A DNA stretch of 42,443 bases from a virus: positions 1 through 42,443 of IMG/VR virus record IMGVR_UViG_3300036832_001089; one strand, written 5' to 3'. The notes beneath the pieces are model-generated. The model did not search any database, was not told the DNA's origin, and saw only the letters and a list, made by a program, of their open reading frames with translations. The stretch's first letter is position 1, and each line of letters starts with the position of its first letter. Shown piece by piece: positions 38,124-42,443 of this stretch. The position numbers were made by a program, and so were the translations under genes.

Positions 38124-39113
38124 ATGGCTAGTTGGCTCGACCGCATGGTGCGGCGGGTGCGCGATGCGCATTCGACCGACGAGGCGCTGGCGGTAACCCG
38201 CGATTACATCGATCCGATGACCGGCGATACAGTCGGTGGCGGTGGTCCCGGTGGTGGCGAAAACGACACGCACATTCATCTTCACATGAACGGCAAAGGT
38301 GAACCGGAAGGAGGTGGCATGGATCAAGCTCCCCCGATGGGCGGCGGCGGCGATCCGAATGGCGGTGGCGGCGGTGCGCCCGATCTGACGCAACTGGCGG
38401 CCCGCATCGCGGCGCTCGAAGAACAGGTGCAGGCGCTGATGGAGGGCGGCGGCGACGAAGAAGACGTGGAACTCGAAGATCCCGATACGCAGGATGCCCG
38501 CCGCTTCAAGCTGCGCCGCCGTTCCGCCTTGCGCACAGGCGACGAGGGGGCCGACGTGCCGGTGCCGGAACGCCTCGGCGAGGACATGGTCGGCGAGACC
38601 GATCTGCCGGGCCTCGAAGATCTCAAGCAAGGCAGCACGGGCGACAGCCGCCGCCGCCGTGCCGCCTATGCCCGCACCCGTGATTCGATGGACCAAGAAG
38701 ATCTGTGGTCCGATCTGGTCGCCAATGCCGAGATCATCGCGCCGGGCACGCGTATCCCCACCTTCGATGCCCGCCTGCCGATGAAATCGACCGCCGAGCG
38801 GCTGTGCAAATACCGCCGCCTCGTCATGGAGAAGGCGTTCAAGGACGCCGACACCGCAGCGGTCATCAAGGACACGATCGGCATCGCCACCTATGACGGC
38901 ATCAAGCCGTTGGGCTGCGACAGCGTCAAGATGGCGTTTAACGCCGTCGGCGCGGCGATGGCCTCGCAGAACAACGGCCGCACCGTGCGCACGGCGGCGG
39001 CGCAGCCGACGCGCGACACGACCGGATACGCTGGCCCGCCCTCGATCGCCAAGATGAATCAAGCGGCCAAAGAGTTCTGGTCGAAGCAAAAGACCAACGG
39101 GGCGATGCACTAA
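38124..39113 (+). CDS. Scaffold-like head protein
   Basis: 329 aa. An N-terminal segment (DRMVRRVRDAHSTDEALAVT), a Gly-rich part with DTHIHLHMNGKG, a coiled coil (LTQLAARIAALEEQVQALME), an acidic zone, then a folded C-terminal half (IIAPGTRIPTFDARLPM, AFKDADTAAVIKDTIGIATY). The region is usually the C-terminal end of DUF2213 proteins, where it acts as scaffold; here it is a separate gene directly after the protease. GAGGAGGAG precedes GTG/ATG starts. It again carries an HIHLH strand. Confidence 0.68.
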   Translation: MASWLDRMVRRVRDAHSTDEALAVTRDYIDPMTGDTVGGGGPGGGENDTHIHLHMNGKGEPEGGGMDQAPPMGGGGDPNGGGGGAPDLTQLAARIAALEEQVQALMEGGGDEEDVELEDPDTQDARRFKLRRRSALRTGDEGADVPVPERLGEDMVGETDLPGLEDLKQGSTGDSRRRRAAYARTRDSMDQEDLWSDLVANAEIIAPGTRIPTFDARLPMKSTAERLCKYRRLVMEKAFKDADTAAVIKDTIGIATYDGIKPLGCDSVKMAFNAVGAAMASQNNGRTVRTAAAQPTRDTTGYAGPPSIAKMNQAAKEFWSKQKTNGAMH

Positions 39114-39145
39114 TATCTTTTTGATCCTCAGAGGAGGGATGACAG

Positions 39146-39667
39146 ATGCCTGATGCAGTTTTTATGTATCGCATGCCTGCCGGAATACCGGGCGAATGCA
39201 CCCGGTTTCAAACGGTCGGTACGACGATTGCAGCGCAAGTGCAGAATGCGACGACGCCGTTTCTGTCCTACGGCACGGTCGGCACGATCGACACAAACGG
39301 GGCGCGGCCGATCCTGGCGACCGATACGGCGGTGCCGACGACACCGATCGGTATCTCGGTGCGCCCGTTCCCGGCCAGCGACAACCAAGCCGCCAATCCC
39401 GGTGTGGTGCCGTTTGGGCCGGGGGTGCCGATGCCGAAGGGGATCATCGATCTGATGTTCCGGGGCTACATCAACATGAAGCTCAACGGTGCGGCGGCCT
39501 GCGTCAAGGGCGGCGCGGTCTACGTCTATTACGGCACCAGCACGGGCAACCACGTGCAGGCCGGTGTCGAAGCCGCTGCTGGGGCGAACCTCTGGCTGTT
39601 GCCCGGGGCGTTCTTCACCGGTCCCGCCGATGCGCAGGGCAACACGGAAATTCAGTTCAACATCTAA
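39146..39667 (+). CDS. Capsid cement/decoration-like protein
   Basis: 173 aa. It is beta-rich with small residues (RMPAGIPGECTRFQTVGTTI, AVPTTPIGISVRPFPASDNQ, VYYGTSTGNHVQAGVEAAAG), the usual character of small decoration or structural cement proteins encoded just before the major capsid gene. AGGAGGG precedes the ATG. Family name cannot be fixed by eye. Confidence 0.66.
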   Translation: MPDAVFMYRMPAGIPGECTRFQTVGTTIAAQVQNATTPFLSYGTVGTIDTNGARPILATDTAVPTTPIGISVRPFPASDNQAANPGVVPFGPGVPMPKGIIDLMFRGYINMKLNGAAACVKGGAVYVYYGTSTGNHVQAGVEAAAGANLWLLPGAFFTGPADAQGNTEIQFNI

Positions 39668-39751
39668 GCCTACCCTACCGGTCCTTGTCTTTCATCGGGC
39701 TACGGCGTTCGCCAAGCCCACCCAAATCCCTGGTAAATTTAGGAGGGGAAA

Positions 39752-40807
39752 TTGCTGCACGAACTGTCGCGCGGGATGACCGGTGGCTGGCCCACCCTCG
39801 ACCGTGCCTATTCCTACGAAGACAAGGCGACCGGCTCGGTAAAGACGGTTGATTCGGCGGGCTCTTTTCTGGTCAACGAACTGGAGCGGCTCGATCCGAC
39901 ACTGCACATGCCGCTGGCGGCCGTCACGTGGAGCCGCGACATCGATCTGCGCGAGGATGTGACGATCGCCGATGAGAGCGCGTCGTTTACCAATTCGACC
40001 GCTGCCGCTGCGGGCGGTGTCGTGCCTGCGGGCATCAACTGGGGCGGCAAGGTGACGACGGCGATTGCCGGGATCAGCCTCGATATCTCGAAGACCAGCC
40101 AGCCCTTGCCGCTGTGGGAGATGGAACTGAAATATTCCATCCCGGAACTGGAGAGCGCGATCAAAGTTGGCCGCCCGATCGACCAGCAGAAATTCGAATT
40201 CCTGAACTTGAAGCACCAGATGGATATAGACCAAGTTGTCTATATGGGGGACGTGACGACGATGGGCACGTCGTTCACCGGGATGTTCAACAATACCGGT
40301 GTCACCGCGACGACGGCGGCGACCGGGGCGGCGCTGGGCACGAAGTGGTCCACCAAGACACCCGCCGAGATGCTGGCGGATGTCAACACGCTCCTCAACA
40401 ACACCTGGGCCGCCTCCGGCTACAGCGTGATCCCGGACCGCCTCTTAATCCCGCCTGCCCAGTACAGCATCTTGGTGTCGCAAGTGGTCTCGACGGCGGG
40501 CTCGATGTCGATCCTGAAGTTCCTCGAAGAGAACAATCTGGCGGCGCAGCGCGGCGGCTCCCTCGACATCTATCCGGTCAAATGGGCGATCGGCATGGGA
40601 GCGGGCGGCACGCCCGGCATCCTCGGAACGGTTGACCGGGCCTTGGCGTATTCGAAAGATCCGGGCCGCCTGCGTTATCCGATGACGCCGTTGCAGAAGA
40701 CGCCTATTCAATATGTAGGCATCTATCATGTAACTACGTACTATTGCCGCCTTGGCCAAGATGAATTTATATATCCTTCGACTTTTGCGTACCTCGACGG
40801 AATATAG
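39752..40807 (+). CDS. Major capsid protein (DUF2184-like)
   Basis: 351 aa from a TTG with AGGAGGGG. The pattern fits DUF2184 capsid proteins of the HK97 fold: DPTLHMPLAAVTWSRDIDLR, LDISKTSQPLPLWEMELKYS, EFLNLKHQMDIDQVVYMGD, LLIPPAQYSILVSQVV, SILKFLEENNLA and DRALAYSKDPGRLRYPM. Its place after protease, scaffold and cement genes is standard. The last ~100 bases (40700-40807) are poorer in GC and less biased in codons than the rest, right beside the HNH gene, which may mark a co-conversion tract. Confidence 0.85.
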   Translation: MLHELSRGMTGGWPTLDRAYSYEDKATGSVKTVDSAGSFLVNELERLDPTLHMPLAAVTWSRDIDLREDVTIADESASFTNSTAAAAGGVVPAGINWGGKVTTAIAGISLDISKTSQPLPLWEMELKYSIPELESAIKVGRPIDQQKFEFLNLKHQMDIDQVVYMGDVTTMGTSFTGMFNNTGVTATTAATGAALGTKWSTKTPAEMLADVNTLLNNTWAASGYSVIPDRLLIPPAQYSILVSQVVSTAGSMSILKFLEENNLAAQRGGSLDIYPVKWAIGMGAGGTPGILGTVDRALAYSKDPGRLRYPMTPLQKTPIQYVGIYHVTTYYCRLGQDEFIYPSTFAYLDGI

Positions 40808-40857
40808 GCTTTTCTTGGCAAAACGAATGGTTTTAGCTCCCCGTTGCGTGCTACGGT

Positions 40858-40880
40858 AGCCTTTCCCGCAAGGAAAGGCT
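40858..40880 (+). promoter_or_regulatory. Hairpin covering the HNH ribosome site
   Basis: AGCCTTTCC (40858-40866) pairs perfectly with GGAAAGGCT (40872-40880) around CGCAA. The right arm contains AAGGAAAGG, the ribosome site of the ATG at 40886. In the folded state translation would be blocked. Known homing endonucleases of phages such as T4 use comparable RNA hairpins to limit early translation. Confidence 0.7.
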
Positions 40881-40885
40881 AGCCC

Positions 40886-41413
40886 ATGCCGAAATACGAT
40901 GATCGCTATCTCGATCCCAAGCTGCGCGAGCTTTGGCTCTACGATCCTGTAACTGGTCGCTTCACATCGAAGATCAGAACGTGGGGCCATGCCGGGATTA
41001 TCAACATCGGTGATCCGGTCGGTGTGCTCAACAAGGGCTATTGGACGCTGGCGCATCACGGCAAGAACTATCGTGCCCATGTTGTTGCATGGGTGTGGAT
41101 GACGGGAAGCCTGCCGTCTGCCGGTCGCGAGATCGATCACAAGAATAGGATCAGAGCCGATAACACGTGGACAAATCTGCGGTTGCTCGACCACGGTGCG
41201 AACACCGCAAACGCGCCACGCAAGACGAACAACACGACCGGTGTTACCGGCGTTTATCCAAATAGGGTCGGCAACTGGTTCGCCGTGATCTACGTCGATA
41301 AGGAACGCGTCCATCTCGGCACGTACCCGACGATCGAACTCGCCATCGCCGCGCGTAAGCGCGCCGAAGCGATTTACTGGGAGCTACAAGCGGAAACGTT
41401 AACTTCAACATGA
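40886..41413 (+). CDS. HNH endonuclease with AP2-like DNA-binding domain
   Basis: 175 aa. HNH core: YRAHVVAWVWMTG with His65, then REIDHKNRIRADNTWTNLRL with the catalytic His85 and Asn97. The C-terminal third (TGVTGVYPNRVGNWFAVIYV, VHLGTYPTIELAIAARKRA) is an AP2 domain. Free-standing HNH-AP2 enzymes are mobile in phages. It lies between the capsid gene and the next virion gene, whose ribosome site begins inside its last codons. The leader hairpin suggests tight translational control. Confidence 0.9.
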   Translation: MPKYDDRYLDPKLRELWLYDPVTGRFTSKIRTWGHAGIINIGDPVGVLNKGYWTLAHHGKNYRAHVVAWVWMTGSLPSAGREIDHKNRIRADNTWTNLRLLDHGANTANAPRKTNNTTGVTGVYPNRVGNWFAVIYVDKERVHLGTYPTIELAIAARKRAEAIYWELQAETLTST

Positions 41414-41427
41414 GGAGGAGCCACTCT

Positions 41428-42003
41428 ATGGCCCAGTCACAACACAGCGACCGCCATCCGCAAGGCGGGGCGTTTTATCTGCCGCAGCGCCTCATCGTGC
41501 AACTCGGTATTTCCGAAGACGCCCCCGAAGGCGGTGTCGTTCAGATGGAACCGGGCTGGTACGACCAGAATAATCTCGATCCGCGCGCCTTGACCAATCC
41601 GGTGGTCCAGGCCTTGATCCCCCACGACAGCGCCGTTGCTGCGCAAAATCAGGCGCAGGCCGACATGCACCGCAAGATCTACAGCGGTGAGGCGACGCAG
41701 GCGGATATGGATAAATTGTTGCAGGAGCAAGCCGCCGCCAACAATGAGACGCGCCAGAAGGCGACGGAGGAATGGAACGGGAAGGCGCAGGCTGCGGCCG
41801 ACAAAGGCGCGGTGTTTATGGATCTGCATCCCGATCCGGCGGTCAATTTCGCGCGGGCGCTCACGGCGCAAGGGCCGCAATACGTCGCGGCTGGCGGTTT
41901 GCAGTCGAAGATCGAGCCGCCGGTCAACGCGCCAGCGATCACGCCGACGGCGACGGCGCATCGCCCGACCGTGACCGCCGCACAGCGCCCGGCAGAGCAC
42001 TAA
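41428..42003 (+). CDS. Hypothetical virion-module protein
   Basis: 191 aa. The first 60 residues are compact (GGAFYLPQRLIVQLGISEDA, VVQMEPGWYDQNNLDPRAL), then a long charged helix (MHRKIYSGEATQADMDKLLQ, ATEEWNGKAQAAADKG) and a Pro/Thr/Ala-rich tail. AGGAGGAG favours ATG 41428 over ATG 41410. No family is recognised; it may be a head-completion or structural protein. Confidence 0.6.
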   Translation: MAQSQHSDRHPQGGAFYLPQRLIVQLGISEDAPEGGVVQMEPGWYDQNNLDPRALTNPVVQALIPHDSAVAAQNQAQADMHRKIYSGEATQADMDKLLQEQAAANNETRQKATEEWNGKAQAAADKGAVFMDLHPDPAVNFARALTAQGPQYVAAGGLQSKIEPPVNAPAITPTATAHRPTVTAAQRPAEH

Positions 42004-42014
42004 CCTAAAAACAG

Positions 42015-42113
42015 CCCAGCGCCCGCATGAGCGGGCTGCTGGGGCACGTTAAACGGTCCTGCCGCCTCCGGTGGCGGTGGGACGCTTTGGCTCGTCCTCG
42101 GCCACCGGAGGCG
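42015..42113 (+). promoter_or_regulatory. Two consecutive hairpins between virion genes
   Basis: Hairpin 1 (42015-42043) has a GCCCGC/GCGGGC stem around ATGA, extended by CCCAGC/GCTGGG past one bulged base. Hairpin 2 has perfect 13-base arms CGCCTCCGGTGGC (42063-42075) and GCCACCGGAGGCG (42101-42113) around 25 bases. Neither has a T-run. They fill the 134-base gap before the next gene and may adjust expression of structural genes. Confidence 0.6.
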
Positions 42114-42137
42114 TTCTCCGACCAAAGGGAGGCTGCT

Positions 42138-42443
42138 GTGCCCCTGACGCCGAAAGGTGAGAAAATCAAATCCGCGATGCAGGAACAATATGGCAAGGAG
42201 CGCGGCGAGCGGGTGTTCTATGCGTCGAAAAACAAGGGTACGATCGAGGGCGTCGATGATGCTGCCGGTGCTCCCGGTGCCCCCGCTGCCCCCGGTGCGC
42301 TTGCCCCCGGTGCCGCCTTTGGCTATGGGACCGACGATGTCGGGGCCGAAAGCTGGGGCGGACCGGGGGGCAAGAGCGGCTACAGGATCGACACGAATGG
42401 CGAATCTAGTGTAGGCGATGTCGGAGCCGAAAGTTGGGGGGGA
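42138..42443 (+). CDS. Phage structural-region protein with repeats (right-truncated)
   Basis: 102 codons are visible from GTG 42138, with AAAGGGAGG upstream; the frame runs off the window. The start PLTPKGEKIKSAMQEQYGKE, RGERVFYASKNKGTIEGV is a pattern found in many phage head or neck-region proteins. An Ala/Pro/Gly repeat (AAGAPGAPAAPGALAPG) follows, then two copies of DVGAESWGG about 30 residues apart. Function unknown. Confidence 0.65.
   Translation, partial: MPLTPKGEKIKSAMQEQYGKERGERVFYASKNKGTIEGVDDAAGAPGAPAAPGALAPGAAFGYGTDDVGAESWGGPGGKSGYRIDTNGESSVGDVGAESWGG

Overview
The window is a contiguous piece of a tailed, double-stranded DNA bacteriophage genome (or a prophage of the same type). 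Both ends cut through genes: a DNA polymerase on the left and a virion-region protein on the right. The DNA is GC-rich with a strong GC bias at third codon positions. Genes are packed with ATGA, TGATG and GTGA overlaps. No tRNA, rRNA, CRISPR array, insertion sequence or integrase was seen. The host is probably an alphaproteobacterium, perhaps Rhizobiales-like: the phage carries DUF2934-like, DUF3309-like and PEP-CTERM proteins that are typical of such hosts. This host call is inference.
Layout. (1) 1-13675, plus strand, DNA metabolism: family A DNA polymerase C-terminus, an HNH homing-type endonuclease, a DnaX-like clamp loader, a gp32-like zinc SSB, a RecA/UvsX recombinase broken by an in-frame amber codon, a PD-(D/E)XK nuclease, SbcD/gp47 and SbcC/gp46, QueE, a DnaB-like helicase and an SNF2-type helicase. 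(2) 13776-16407, minus strand: a five-gene operon headed by a SMARCAL1-like SNF2 ATPase, followed by small zinc-finger-like and membrane proteins. (3) 16427-20681: a divergent promoter region, small accessory genes with a clear terminator, a long inverted repeat, and two PEP-CTERM surface proteins. (4) 20800-42443: packaging and head module with small and large terminase, a portal fused to a pyrophosphatase-like domain, a MuF-like head protein, a DUF2213 prohead protease, a scaffold-like protein, a cement-like protein and a DUF2184 major capsid protein. A second HNH gene sits next to the capsid gene. A two-gene minus-strand island lies at 31366-32084.
The most striking feature is in the head module. 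At least six proteins share a short 'HxRDEGGKF/W...GG' box, and several also share an alternating-histidine N-terminus (VHxHxH). The box precedes very different cargo domains: a RelA/SpoT-like domain, a type IB topoisomerase, a cysteine-peptidase-like domain, two zinc metallopeptidases, and an unknown domain behind the prohead protease. I infer a modular set of virion-loaded or injected effector enzymes built around a common tag, with the tag DNA itself acting as a recombination seam.
Putative promoters of two related forms (TTGCAW-N17-TATATR followed by TAAAGCG, and TTGAAT-N17-YATYTA) drive the accessory operons. Hairpins with C5-6/G5-6 stems recur at operon joints.
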